Source of the DNA: Nitrospira sp.
Lineage (GTDB): Bacteria; Nitrospirota; Nitrospiria; Nitrospirales; Nitrospiraceae
Length of the DNA: 64,000 bases
Direction: 5' to 3'
Assembly: GCA_024998685.1 (NCBI GenBank)
Contig: JACOEH010000015.1
Location: forward strand, 34,718-98,717
Within the stretch, counting starts at the first letter, position 1, and each line of letters begins with the position of its first letter. The translations under genes were made by a program, and so were the position numbers. Positions 17,487 through 26,357 of this stretch are shown here, piece by piece. The notes under the pieces were generated by a model. That model ran no database searches and had not been told where the DNA came from. It was given only the letters and a program-made list of their open reading frames with translations.

Positions 17487-19766
17487 ATGACGATAGGCTC
17501 TCTCGATCGCACATCGCTTCTCAACTCGGTTCGTCCGCTCTGCCCTGATATCCAATCCGATGTACTTCAAGATTTTTTCGCCCGCATGGACGAGGAATAT
17601 TTCCGGCGGTTCGAACCTCCGACGATTGCCCTGCACGTCCGATTGACGGCACAACTGACACCGGAGCATCCCTGCGAAATCGTCTTTGCCGAACAACCGG
17701 ATAAGCGGTTTGAGATTACGATCGTGGCCTATGATTACTTCTCCGAATTTGCCACCATTTGCGGCCTGCTCTCGGCATTCGGCCTCAACATTGAGGAAGG
17801 GCATATCTATACATTTGCCGAAAAGACCGTTCCGCAATCCGCGCGCGCCGGTTGGACAGGATACGGACCGCGTGTTCGTGCAAAGGGCGCCCTTGGTCTG
17901 AACAGAAAAAAAATCGTGGATGTGTTCCGCGTCTTACCGATACCGGGCGAAGAGTTGGGCGTGACCCAACAGAAGCAATTGTCCGACGCGCTTCATTCGG
18001 TGATCACATTGCTGGACACAGGACAATTCGAGGAAGCGCGGCTCGCAGTGAATCGGCGTCTGGTCGAACAGCTCGGCAAGCGACGCGGATCCTTCAGCGG
18101 TCTGCTCCATCAGGTACAGATCACGTTCGACAACAGCCGATCTCCTACCGACACCATCATGGACATCCGCTCGGACGATACTCCCGCTTTTTTGTACGCC
18201 TTCGCCAACGCCCTCGCGATGCGCAACGTGTACATCTCTAAAGCCCGGTTCGACGTCGAGGATGGGAAGATTCATGATCGTTTTTATGTCCGCAACCGTC
18301 ACGGCCAAAAGCTCACCGACGCGACCGATCAGCAACAGTTGCGTCTGACGGCGGTCCTCATCAAACAGTTCACCCATGCCCTCACCTGGGCCCCCGATCC
18401 GACCAAGGCCCTGGAGGCCTTTGATCAGTTCCTTGATCTGACGGTCCAGCAGGCAAAAGGAAAGGCTCAGCAAGAAACCTTGGCGTTTCTCAGCGACAAG
18501 AAGACCTTTCCTCTCCTCGCCCGACTGCTCGGCGCAAGCGATTTTCTCTGGGAAGACTTTCTGCGTCGCCAATACAGCAACCTCCTGCCGCTCCTGCAAG
18601 GCTATCGTGACGCCCCACTCATGACCACGAGAACGACGCTTCGCAAAGAACTTGATCGTGAGGTCAACCGGGCCAAAACCCACGAGGACCGGAAGGCGGC
18701 GCTGAACAGCTTCAAGGACCGTGAACTCTTCCGCATCGACATGAAACATATCGTTGAGCCGGACACTGCCCTGCCGGATTTTTCCGCCGCCTTGACTCAA
18801 CTGGCCGAGGTCATTGTCGAACGAAGCTTGAAAGACTGCCAGACCAAGTTGGATAAGCTGTATGGCCCAGCGCGCTTGGCGAATAAAAAGCCCTGTCCCT
18901 TCACTGTTCTCGGCTTAGGCAAATTCGGAGGCAAGGAACTGGGCTATGCCTCTGATATTGAAGTGATGTTCGTCTATGGCGACGCAGGCCGAACCGGCGG
19001 TAAGCAGTCGATCGAAAACAGCGAATACTTTGAGCGGCTCGGCGCGGAACTCTTACAGTGGATCGAGGCCAAGCAAGAGGGGATCTTTCATCTGGACGTA
19101 CGCCTCAGACCCCACGGCGGGAAAGGTTCGTTGACGAATCCGTTCGACGAGATCACGAGCTACTATAGTGACCACGGGCTCGCGGCCCCTTTTGAACGTC
19201 AGTCGTTGATCAAATTGCGGCATGTGGCGGGTGACGCAGCTCTGAGTAAACGCGTCGAAGCTCATCGCGATAGTTACGTCTACAGCCGTAAACCTTGGGA
19301 TCTTCGTGTCGCCCTCGACTCGCGCCGTCAACAATTGAAGCAACTCGTGGAGCGAGGCACGATCAACCTCAAACATAGCCCCGGGGGAATTGTCGATATC
19401 GAATATGCGGTCCAGTACCTCCAGATCATGCACGGCCATCGACTTCCAAGCCTCCGTACTCCCAACACCATGCAGGCGCTGGCTGCTCTCGTCGATTGTG
19501 GTCTTGTCACGAGACAAGACGGGGACGTACTCCGCAAGGCCTATTTCTTCATCCGGATGCTCATCGACGGTCTTCGCATGGTCCGCGGCAATGCCAAAGA
19601 TCGTGTTCTCCCACCTGTCGATTCCGACGAATTCATCTTCCTCGCCCGCCGCGTGGGCTATACCACCGACGACTGGCAAGCAGGGGCGCGCCACCTTCAG
19701 ACGGATATCTCGCAGCACATGAAACTCACCAAAGAGTTCTTCGAACGAACATTTGGGCGTCTATAA
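17487..19766 (+). CDS. GlnE-type nucleotidyltransferase with N-terminal tandem ACT-like domains
   Basis: A 759-residue protein. Residues about 45-145 (FEITIVAYDYFSEFATICGL ... KKIVDVFRVLP) and 205-290 (DTPAFLYAFANALAMRNVYI ... HDRFYVRNRHG) look like the two ACT domains that sense glutamine in GlnD. The GlnE catalytic core near residue 475 reads GLGKFGGKELGYASDIEVMF, close to the adenylylating C-terminal half but with DxE in place of DxD. The third carboxylate is in FHLDVRLRPHGGKG, and the GlnD_UR_UTase-like helices (GGIVDIEYAVQYLQIMHG) follow. It may adenylylate GlnA under direct glutamine control. The ATG at 17487 is chosen because upstream codons overlap the divergent gene. Confidence 0.88.
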   Translation: MTIGSLDRTSLLNSVRPLCPDIQSDVLQDFFARMDEEYFRRFEPPTIALHVRLTAQLTPEHPCEIVFAEQPDKRFEITIVAYDYFSEFATICGLLSAFGLNIEEGHIYTFAEKTVPQSARAGWTGYGPRVRAKGALGLNRKKIVDVFRVLPIPGEELGVTQQKQLSDALHSVITLLDTGQFEEARLAVNRRLVEQLGKRRGSFSGLLHQVQITFDNSRSPTDTIMDIRSDDTPAFLYAFANALAMRNVYISKARFDVEDGKIHDRFYVRNRHGQKLTDATDQQQLRLTAVLIKQFTHALTWAPDPTKALEAFDQFLDLTVQQAKGKAQQETLAFLSDKKTFPLLARLLGASDFLWEDFLRRQYSNLLPLLQGYRDAPLMTTRTTLRKELDREVNRAKTHEDRKAALNSFKDRELFRIDMKHIVEPDTALPDFSAALTQLAEVIVERSLKDCQTKLDKLYGPARLANKKPCPFTVLGLGKFGGKELGYASDIEVMFVYGDAGRTGGKQSIENSEYFERLGAELLQWIEAKQEGIFHLDVRLRPHGGKGSLTNPFDEITSYYSDHGLAAPFERQSLIKLRHVAGDAALSKRVEAHRDSYVYSRKPWDLRVALDSRRQQLKQLVERGTINLKHSPGGIVDIEYAVQYLQIMHGHRLPSLRTPNTMQALAALVDCGLVTRQDGDVLRKAYFFIRMLIDGLRMVRGNAKDRVLPPVDSDEFIFLARRVGYTTDDWQAGARHLQTDISQHMKLTKEFFERTFGRL

Positions 19767-19963
19767 CTCCCAAAGAACCCCCTCCCCACCTCATCCCTTA
19801 TGAGTTATAGGGAAGTCCTTCTATAATTCATCAAAGTGGACTATCCGACGATAGAACAAATTTCTTCCGAGGATTCGGTTACGCTCGACTTTCTGAATGG
19901 GTATACTTCAATCCCCTAAGACTCCTTTGGTTTGCATAGAGTGACTGAGCCAAACATCTTTTA

Positions 19964-20018
19964 TATTCGGCTCACATTTCATACTCATCATGAGCCGAAT
20001 AGATGTATAATCGGCTCA
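19964..20018 (+). promoter_or_regulatory. fic promoter with three operator half-sites
   Basis: TATTCGGCTCA (19964-19974), its inverse TGAGCCGAATA (19991-20001) and TAATCGGCTCA (20008-20018) surround a TATAAT (20006-20011). The last half-site runs into the ATG of the fic gene, so a transcript started by this -10 box would be leaderless. The same inverted half-sites recur before the fic remnant at 27359-27387. The wHTH domain of the Fic protein itself is a plausible binder. Confidence 0.6.
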
Positions 20019-21118
20019 TGAGCTACAACTGGCAACTGAATGACTGGCCCACGTTTCACTATGAGTTATCCGACCTAGAGGATACTCTCCTCTCGTTTGC
20101 AGAAAGAACCGGGCACATCAGCGGTCTCGCAAAAGGTTTATCAGCCGAGGAACAGACCGAAGCCGCCATTGAGTTGATGACGACCGAGGCCCTCAAGACC
20201 TCGGCGATCGAAGGAGAACTCCTCAGTCGAAGAGATGTTCTGTCATCAATCCGAAGGAATCTCGGCCTAACGAAAGAGGCACCGACCGGTGATAAAAGAG
20301 CCATAGGCGTCGCAACCCTGATGACCGATGTCCGTCAGAGCTTTGCGGCGCCTCTCTCTCAAAAGAAGTTGTTTGAGTGGCATCGGATGATCATGGCGGG
20401 ACATCGATATATCCAGTCCGGCCGATGGCGAACCCACGCAGAACAGATGGAGGTCATCTCCGGGCCAGTTGGACATGAGACCGTTCACTTCGAGGCTCCC
20501 CCATCATCGATCGTTCCCCACGAGATGGCGCGTTTCATTGAATGGTTCAATGATACCGGCCCCGACGGAACAAGACACATCAAGAAGGCCGTGGTGCGCT
20601 CCGCTGTCGCACACCTCTACTTCGAGTCGATCCATCCGTTTGAAGACGGCAATGGCCGTATCGGTCGAGCCTTGTCCGAAAAGGCGTTGTCTCAAGGTCT
20701 CGGACAGCCTGCGTTGCTCAGCCTCTCACGTGTCATCGAGGCTAAGCGGAACGACTACTACGACGCACTGCAGCAGGGGCAACTGACCAATGAGATCACA
20801 TCCTGGATCACCTGGTTTGCGAAGATCGCCCTTGAGGCACAAGTTCAAGCAGAAGAGCACATCGACTTTACGCTACGAAAAACACGTCTATTCGATCGCT
20901 TTCGAGGCCGACTCAATGAACGTCAGACCCAAATCCTCCGACGCATGCTGGAGGAAGGTCCGAAAGGCTTCGAGGGCGGCATGAGCGCTAAGAAATACAT
21001 GTCGATTACGGGCGCACCGAAAGCGACCGCCACGCGCGATTTGCAGGATCTAGCAAAGAAGGGTATCTTCGCGCCCACCGGCAGTGGCCGGAGCACCCAT
21101 TACCAGATCAACCTATAA
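20018..21118 (+). CDS. Fic-family AMPylase with DUF4172 and winged-helix domains
   Basis: A 366-residue Fic protein. The N-terminal DUF4172 region (WQLNDWPTFHYELSDLEDTL) contains the inhibitory helix motif TSAIEGE near residue 70, a class II Fic autoinhibition signature. The catalytic motif HPFEDGNGRIGR lies near residue 205 and is intact, with His and both Gly-Asn-Gly-Arg elements. A C-terminal winged helix (YMSITGAPKATATRDLQDLA) suggests DNA binding and autoregulation. An ATG five codons upstream is possible, but 20018 matches the likely leaderless start. Targets are unknown. It is followed after 7 bases by a DUF72 gene. Confidence 0.9.
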   Translation: MSYNWQLNDWPTFHYELSDLEDTLLSFAERTGHISGLAKGLSAEEQTEAAIELMTTEALKTSAIEGELLSRRDVLSSIRRNLGLTKEAPTGDKRAIGVATLMTDVRQSFAAPLSQKKLFEWHRMIMAGHRYIQSGRWRTHAEQMEVISGPVGHETVHFEAPPSSIVPHEMARFIEWFNDTGPDGTRHIKKAVVRSAVAHLYFESIHPFEDGNGRIGRALSEKALSQGLGQPALLSLSRVIEAKRNDYYDALQQGQLTNEITSWITWFAKIALEAQVQAEEHIDFTLRKTRLFDRFRGRLNERQTQILRRMLEEGPKGFEGGMSAKKYMSITGAPKATATRDLQDLAKKGIFAPTGSGRSTHYQINL

Positions 21119-21125
21119 ATGAGTC

Positions 21126-21872
21126 ATGGCTTCTTACATCGGCCTATCGGGCTATTCATACAAAGCTTGGCAGGGACCTGATCGTTTTTATCCACCCGAC
21201 ATCAAATCAACCGCTTTCCTTCGCTACTACGCCACGAAGTATCGGACTGTTGAACTCGATGGTGTGTGGTATCGGCTCCCGAGCGAAAAAACTGTGCAGG
21301 CGTGGCTCACCGATACTCCTCCTCACTTTCTCTATGCACCGAAAGCCCACCGAGGAATCACACATATCCATCGCCTCAAACCTGAAGGGCTTCCCATGTT
21401 AATGGCCATGCTGCAACGGCTCGACCCACTTCATGAAGCAGGTAAACTCGGCCCGATATTGATTCAACTACCCCCTAATTTGAAACGCGATGACGGGCGG
21501 CTGGAAACGTTTCTTGGATCCCTGCCGACGACCCATCAGTGGGCCGTAGAATTTCGACATGAGAGCTGGCAGGCTGATGAGATCGAAAGGATCTTGCGGC
21601 GGTATTCGATCGCATGGGCGGCAGTTGAGACGGATGAGCATGAAGCAGAATACCGAGACACAACTCGGTTTCGCTATGTTCGACTTCGCAAAAATGCATA
21701 CGGCCAGACCGAACTCCGACAATGGGCTGAACGATTTCAGAATGCTTCTCAACAGGGACAAGACTGCTTTGTCTACTGCAAGCACGAAGACGATGGCTCT
21801 CCCTGGCTCTGGGCAGACGAACTTCACCGGCTCCTGAATTCCGAGACAATTTCAAAGCAGCCTTGGGGCTGA
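21126..21872 (+). CDS. DUF72 (YecE-like) protein
   Basis: A 248-residue DUF72 protein with the family pattern: GLSGYSYKAWQGPDRFYP near the N-terminus, RTVELDGVWYRLPSEKTVQAW, FLYAPKAHRGITH, ILIQLPPNLKRD, WAVEFRHESW, TRFRYVRLRKNAY and FVYCKHEDDGSPW. The fold is a TIM-barrel-like domain of unknown activity. It is 7 bases after fic on the same strand without its own ribosome binding site, so it probably depends on coupling to fic. I know of no established link between the two families. Confidence 0.88.
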   Translation: MASYIGLSGYSYKAWQGPDRFYPPDIKSTAFLRYYATKYRTVELDGVWYRLPSEKTVQAWLTDTPPHFLYAPKAHRGITHIHRLKPEGLPMLMAMLQRLDPLHEAGKLGPILIQLPPNLKRDDGRLETFLGSLPTTHQWAVEFRHESWQADEIERILRRYSIAWAAVETDEHEAEYRDTTRFRYVRLRKNAYGQTELRQWAERFQNASQQGQDCFVYCKHEDDGSPWLWADELHRLLNSETISKQPWG

Positions 21873-22044
21873 ATCGACCTGCCGGCATACTCTACATCGG
21901 TACGTAAAATCGACTTCGCTGCGGCGACCGAATAGACCCGCTACGTCGTCCGACCCTCATTTGAGAATCACGTCTCCGCACGACTCACTGGTCTTCGATG
22001 GCGCAATTGATATGAATTTCTCCCCCCAAAGGTGGGCTGTTTTC

Positions 22045-22064
22045 GGATACCTCGCTAGGTATCC
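22045..22064. repeat. Small perfect inverted repeat upstream of the Kelch gene
   Basis: GGATACC-TCGCTA-GGTATCC. It lies 58 bases before the Kelch lipoprotein start and could be an operator or a leader hairpin. No known riboswitch consensus fits. Confidence 0.4.
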
Positions 22065-22122
22065 TTCACCGGCACAGAACGCGCACGAATAGTGCCCAAC
22101 TTACTGAACGAGGTGACGGCTC

Positions 22123-24372
22123 ATGATCTCCGGTGAATGCCTCACGCGATTTATCCGTTCAGGCTTCCTGCTCGCTCCATTCTTTCTTCTTGCCTGTTCA
22201 AGTGGGGGCGGAGAAGAAAGCGCCCTGTCAGGTTCTTCATTGACATCTGACGGTCCCCCGATGACATGGGCACTGAAGAAGCCAATGCCGACACCCCGCA
22301 CGGAATTTGGCGTGGGGACCGTCAACAATAAGATCTATGCGATCGGAGGTTACTCGAAATCGGGATCTGTTCTCCGAACAGTGGAAGAATATGACCCCGC
22401 CACAGATACATGGACTCGCAAAGCGGACATGCCGACTCCGCGCCGCCAATTGATCGTGGTCTCCGTCAATAACAAGATCTATGCGATCGGCGGAGTCAAC
22501 TTCTCCTCGGACCCGAATAACTTGAACTATTCTTATTTCACGGAGGAATATAATCCCGCCACCAACACATGGGCCCCAAAAGCCGACATGCCGACTGGTG
22601 GAACAGTGAACAAGGTGCTCGGGAATCGTTTTATCGGTGGGGCTGTTGCAAACGGAAAGATCTATATCGCAGCCCACAACGCTACTGGAACACCATCGCC
22701 CATCACGCACGCACTCGAGTACGATCCCACTGCAAATGCGTGGACGACTAAGACACAACCTCCGTTTAGTTACACGCGTTATACGGTAGCATCCTTGAAT
22801 AACAAGGTGTATGCCCTTTCCGACATCGGAGAACTGGCGGAATATGATCCGCTGAAAGATAGCTGGATCATCCGGCCTCCATTATCAACGCCCCGCTTTC
22901 GCACCGGCCTTGCCTCCGTTGGAGGGAAACTTTTTTCCATTGGCGGAGCACAGAACGCCTCCCCTGTCAGTACCGTGGAAGAGTATGATCCTGAGACCCA
23001 GAACTGGGCCTTGAGAGCATCCATGGCCTCTCCCCGCGTCTCAGTCGCAGTTGGAGAGGCGCTCGGCAAGCTGTATGCGATTGGTGGGTCTTCAAATGCC
23101 AGTGAGACCTTCCCCTCTCCCCTTGCTACGGTAGAAGAAGGCACGATCCCTCCCCCTGGGTCAGTCCTTCCGATTCCAACCGGCGACGCAGTCACGACCG
23201 GCAATGGTCAAGTAACCGTCAGGTGGAATCCTGTTGCCGGAGCAACATCTTATAATCTCTACATGGCCTCGGACATCAATCTTGATCGAAGCAACTATGT
23301 CGGCTTACCCGATGGAGCAAAGTTTGTCGGTGTTCTCTCTCCCCATACGATCACAGGGTTGACCAATGGCAAAACCTATTACTTCTTCGTGACTGCAACC
23401 GATGCCGGTCGAGAAAGTGAAGAATCTTTCGGCTCTTCCGCTACTCCGGCAGCCCCACCGGGCCTTCTCTGGCGCACGAGAGCATCGATGCCCACACCTC
23501 GCCTCGAAGCCGGTGCTGCGGTTGTGAATGGCAAAGTCTATGTCGTGGGAGGATTTTCAGGAAGCGCGCTGTCGACAATTGAAGAATACGATCCGGTTAC
23601 GGATACATGGACGACCCGAGCCGACATGCCTACTGCCCGCCGCTCTCCCGTTGTGGCCACGGCAAACAACAAAATCTATGCGATCGGAGGGATGAATTAC
23701 ATTGATGTCAACCAAGTGACATACTCCTACGCCACTGAGGAGTATGACCCATCGACCAATACCTGGACTTCCAAAGCTTCAATGCCGACCGGTAATTCTG
23801 TGAACTCCATCCTCGGCAATCGCTTTATCGCCGGTACGGCCGTTAACGGCAAGATCTATATTACCGTGTTCAACAACGGCGGCGCTCCGCCGATTTCCTC
23901 GACGTTCGAGTATGATCCAGCGACGAATGCGTGGGATACCACCAAGTCGCCGGTCCCCTTCGGCAATGCCCAGTACGCCGTGGCATCATTGGGCGGAAAA
24001 CTGTATACACTCACATCTGGTTCATTTGCAGAATATACTCCCGCAACCAACACATGGATCATTCGACCATCCCCTCCACAGACTCTCTCCCAAATGAGAC
24101 TTGTTGCGGTTCCCACGAAGAACAAGCTGTATGCGATTGGGGGCTATAGTGTCTCGGACGTCCACGATACCGTACAAGAATACGACCCCGCTTCTAATGT
24201 TTGGACGACACAAATCTCTGTTCCGCTTCCAAGACATTCTACAACGACGGCTGAAGCAGGAGGAAAGGTATACGTGTTCGGAGGCTCCTTTTTTCCAGAT
24301 TTTGTCAATGTAGGAGGAGTCCCAACACCCATGAGGCCACTTCCTGTATCAGATGTAGAAGAAGGTCAATAG
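22123..24372 (+). CDS. Kelch-repeat lipoprotein, two six-bladed propellers joined by a fibronectin III-like domain
   Basis: A 749-residue lipoprotein (lipobox FLLAC) starting at ATG behind GAGG. Residues about 45-335 hold six Kelch blades (e.g. NNKIYAIGGYSKSGS ... TVEEYDPATDTW). Residues about 355-440 form an Fn3-like domain (VTVRWNPVAGATSYNLY). Residues about 445-745 hold another six blades that align one-to-one with the first set, including an unusual third blade with GNRFIGGAVANGKIYI matched by GNRFIAGTAVNGKIYI. Each half probably closes a beta-propeller. The protein is likely exposed on the cell envelope. The ligand is unknown. Confidence 0.88.
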   Translation: MISGECLTRFIRSGFLLAPFFLLACSSGGGEESALSGSSLTSDGPPMTWALKKPMPTPRTEFGVGTVNNKIYAIGGYSKSGSVLRTVEEYDPATDTWTRKADMPTPRRQLIVVSVNNKIYAIGGVNFSSDPNNLNYSYFTEEYNPATNTWAPKADMPTGGTVNKVLGNRFIGGAVANGKIYIAAHNATGTPSPITHALEYDPTANAWTTKTQPPFSYTRYTVASLNNKVYALSDIGELAEYDPLKDSWIIRPPLSTPRFRTGLASVGGKLFSIGGAQNASPVSTVEEYDPETQNWALRASMASPRVSVAVGEALGKLYAIGGSSNASETFPSPLATVEEGTIPPPGSVLPIPTGDAVTTGNGQVTVRWNPVAGATSYNLYMASDINLDRSNYVGLPDGAKFVGVLSPHTITGLTNGKTYYFFVTATDAGRESEESFGSSATPAAPPGLLWRTRASMPTPRLEAGAAVVNGKVYVVGGFSGSALSTIEEYDPVTDTWTTRADMPTARRSPVVATANNKIYAIGGMNYIDVNQVTYSYATEEYDPSTNTWTSKASMPTGNSVNSILGNRFIAGTAVNGKIYITVFNNGGAPPISSTFEYDPATNAWDTTKSPVPFGNAQYAVASLGGKLYTLTSGSFAEYTPATNTWIIRPSPPQTLSQMRLVAVPTKNKLYAIGGYSVSDVHDTVQEYDPASNVWTTQISVPLPRHSTTTAEAGGKVYVFGGSFFPDFVNVGGVPTPMRPLPVSDVEEGQ

Positions 24373-24663
24373 GATGGGCGTTCCTCTTTCATCATCGCCG
24401 CGACCTCGTACGAATGACCGTCACCGTCCGTACTCGTAACGCCACTTGGTTGAATAATCCAGCAGAACACTTCACGGAGTCAGGAGTTGTTTCTAGTCCG
24501 CACGGATACCTTCGTCCGACGGCGATACTCATGGTTGATTAACGTCCTCCTCACCTGTTTCTTTCCCGCCACAACCGCGTGCTCTTTTTCCCATAATTTC
24601 GTACCCTTAAGCTTGGTAGAGTTCTGACCGATAGAGCTCCTAAATCCCAACGAAGGGCCCCCT
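24373..24663. other. Intergenic stretch without a supported gene
   Basis: It separates the Kelch gene from the HDOD-GAF gene. I see no convincing reading frame with a ribosome binding site, no RNA gene and no clear terminator. Confidence 0.45.
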
Positions 24664-26235
24664 ATGACATCATCGAGCACGGCCATGGAATCGGCCTTCA
24701 TCGACTCAATCCGCCCTCGTCTCCATCAAAAACTCAGGCCTCTCGTCGACGAATCCAGCAGCTGTCTACCTATCTTGCAATCAACCTGTCAGCAAATTCT
24801 GAATCACATGGGACCGCAGTCCAACGCCGTGAATCTTGCCCGGGTGATCAGCCGAGACCATGGACTGACGTGCAAAGTTCTGCAAGTGGCAAACAGCATC
24901 GCCTACAGCCCGCAGCAAACGATTGTGTCGGTCCCCCATGCGGTCAGTTGGCTTGGGCTCGACACCGTCCGGTCCCTCGTGGCTGCGGCACATCTTGTCG
25001 AACAACTGCAACATTGGCCGGTTCGCCAACACGAATTCCGAACCTTGATCGCCAAGTCTCTCATCTCTGCGACCTATGCCGGCGAATTGGGAATGGCTAT
25101 CGGATACCCACAGCACGGGCAGTTGTTTACCGGCGCCCTCCTGTACTCGATCGGAGATTTGGCCATTGCCTATCAAGACCCGGACCTTTTTCTCGCTCTC
25201 CAGTCTATTTCCAAGAAAACCAAACGCCCGGCGGAGTGTGTGCTTCAAGAGACGCGCCTCATTGGTGTACCACGGCTGACCTTGGCCCACGCGTTGGCCC
25301 ATATGTGGAAGCTACCGGATGATCTGATCGAGCTCTTCCGGCATCCAGAGGATCTGCCGATGGAGCATTGGCAAAGTGGGCTCCAAACCTACCGAGGTAT
25401 CATCGTCGGCTCCATTCGCCTGGTCGCGTCGTTGACCGACCCCGCTCCACGGACCGCTATTGAGGAAGCTAAGAAAACTCTCCAACTCGGAAGCGGACTC
25501 TCATCGGGCCCATTCACGGATTTGATGATTCGAGCCATGGATCGGGGACGTCAACTCATCCGCTCAATGGGCTTGGCAATCGACTCCTCCGATGAAGCCC
25601 TGTCACCATCACACGAGCAGAACGCCACCGGATCAATCCCGCACCCGCCCTCCATCAAACCGATGATCGGCAAAGAACAGGCGGTATTCCCACCGCGAAG
25701 CGAACCGGCTGCTCCCATTCGCACTAAGCCGCTTGAAATACTCCAAGCCTTTCAGGACTCGCTGCAAGCAGCAAAAGATCTCAACGGTCTACTCGGGACA
25801 TTTGTACAAGCCCTACATCGGGATGCCGGATTTGACCGTGTAGGTCTGTCACTTCTGAACCAAAACGATAGTGATCTGCTTGTCGGAAGACTGGTGCTTG
25901 GTGTGAATCCTCCAGCACCCTACCTCCGTTCCCTATCAGGCTCACTCAGCCGGGAGCATCAATTTTTCCTCACGGTTCTCAAGCGAGTCGATTCACTCTT
26001 TATTTCTAACTTTTCAGACCAGATGGGCAGGACTTTGAAGCAGGACTTTATCGAGGTCTGGAAACCGACATCGGCGATCGTCGCGCCGTTACGGGTGGGA
26101 GCGAAACCGATTGGGCTCATCTACTGTGATCGAGTCACAACCAGCCGACCGGTGCTAGCCCAAGACTACCAAGCATTCCAGCTATTTTTCGCCCAGACGA
26201 CCCTGGGCCTGAATCGATTGGCCAGCATACTGTAG
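24664..26235 (+). CDS. HDOD-GAF signalling protein
   Basis: A 523-residue soluble protein. An N-terminal HDOD domain (about 30-235) has VNLARVISRDHGLTCKVLQV, VPHAVSWLGLDTVRSLV and the pseudo-HD region GALLYSIGDLAIAY, where the HD metal residues are not conserved. After a Pro/Ser-rich linker, a GAF domain (about 370-520) has FVQALHRDAGFDRVGLSLL and SAIVAPLRVGAKPIGLIYCD. HDOD proteins act in signalling and regulation and usually lack hydrolase activity. It is convergent with a second HDOD gene on the minus strand. Confidence 0.88.
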   Translation: MTSSSTAMESAFIDSIRPRLHQKLRPLVDESSSCLPILQSTCQQILNHMGPQSNAVNLARVISRDHGLTCKVLQVANSIAYSPQQTIVSVPHAVSWLGLDTVRSLVAAAHLVEQLQHWPVRQHEFRTLIAKSLISATYAGELGMAIGYPQHGQLFTGALLYSIGDLAIAYQDPDLFLALQSISKKTKRPAECVLQETRLIGVPRLTLAHALAHMWKLPDDLIELFRHPEDLPMEHWQSGLQTYRGIIVGSIRLVASLTDPAPRTAIEEAKKTLQLGSGLSSGPFTDLMIRAMDRGRQLIRSMGLAIDSSDEALSPSHEQNATGSIPHPPSIKPMIGKEQAVFPPRSEPAAPIRTKPLEILQAFQDSLQAAKDLNGLLGTFVQALHRDAGFDRVGLSLLNQNDSDLLVGRLVLGVNPPAPYLRSLSGSLSREHQFFLTVLKRVDSLFISNFSDQMGRTLKQDFIEVWKPTSAIVAPLRVGAKPIGLIYCDRVTTSRPVLAQDYQAFQLFFAQTTLGLNRLASIL

Positions 26236-26357
26236 CTTAACACCTAACAGGTGCTGCCCCTGCTCAATCGGAAGATGCTGTGCATTCACCAAGGTCGGTG
26301 AAGAACACACATCGAGCGGTCGGAGCCTATTTCCTGGTCCGGCAATTTGATGAAACA

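Noticed and set aside
17934..18800. 288-codon minus-strand frame inside the ACT-bearing glnE-like gene
   Set aside because: Antisense to a gene with clear motifs; no start site support.
21990..22122. Possible c-di-GMP or other riboswitch before the Kelch gene
   Set aside because: Only a short palindrome and a chance GGTGACGGC are present; the conserved GEMM core is not.
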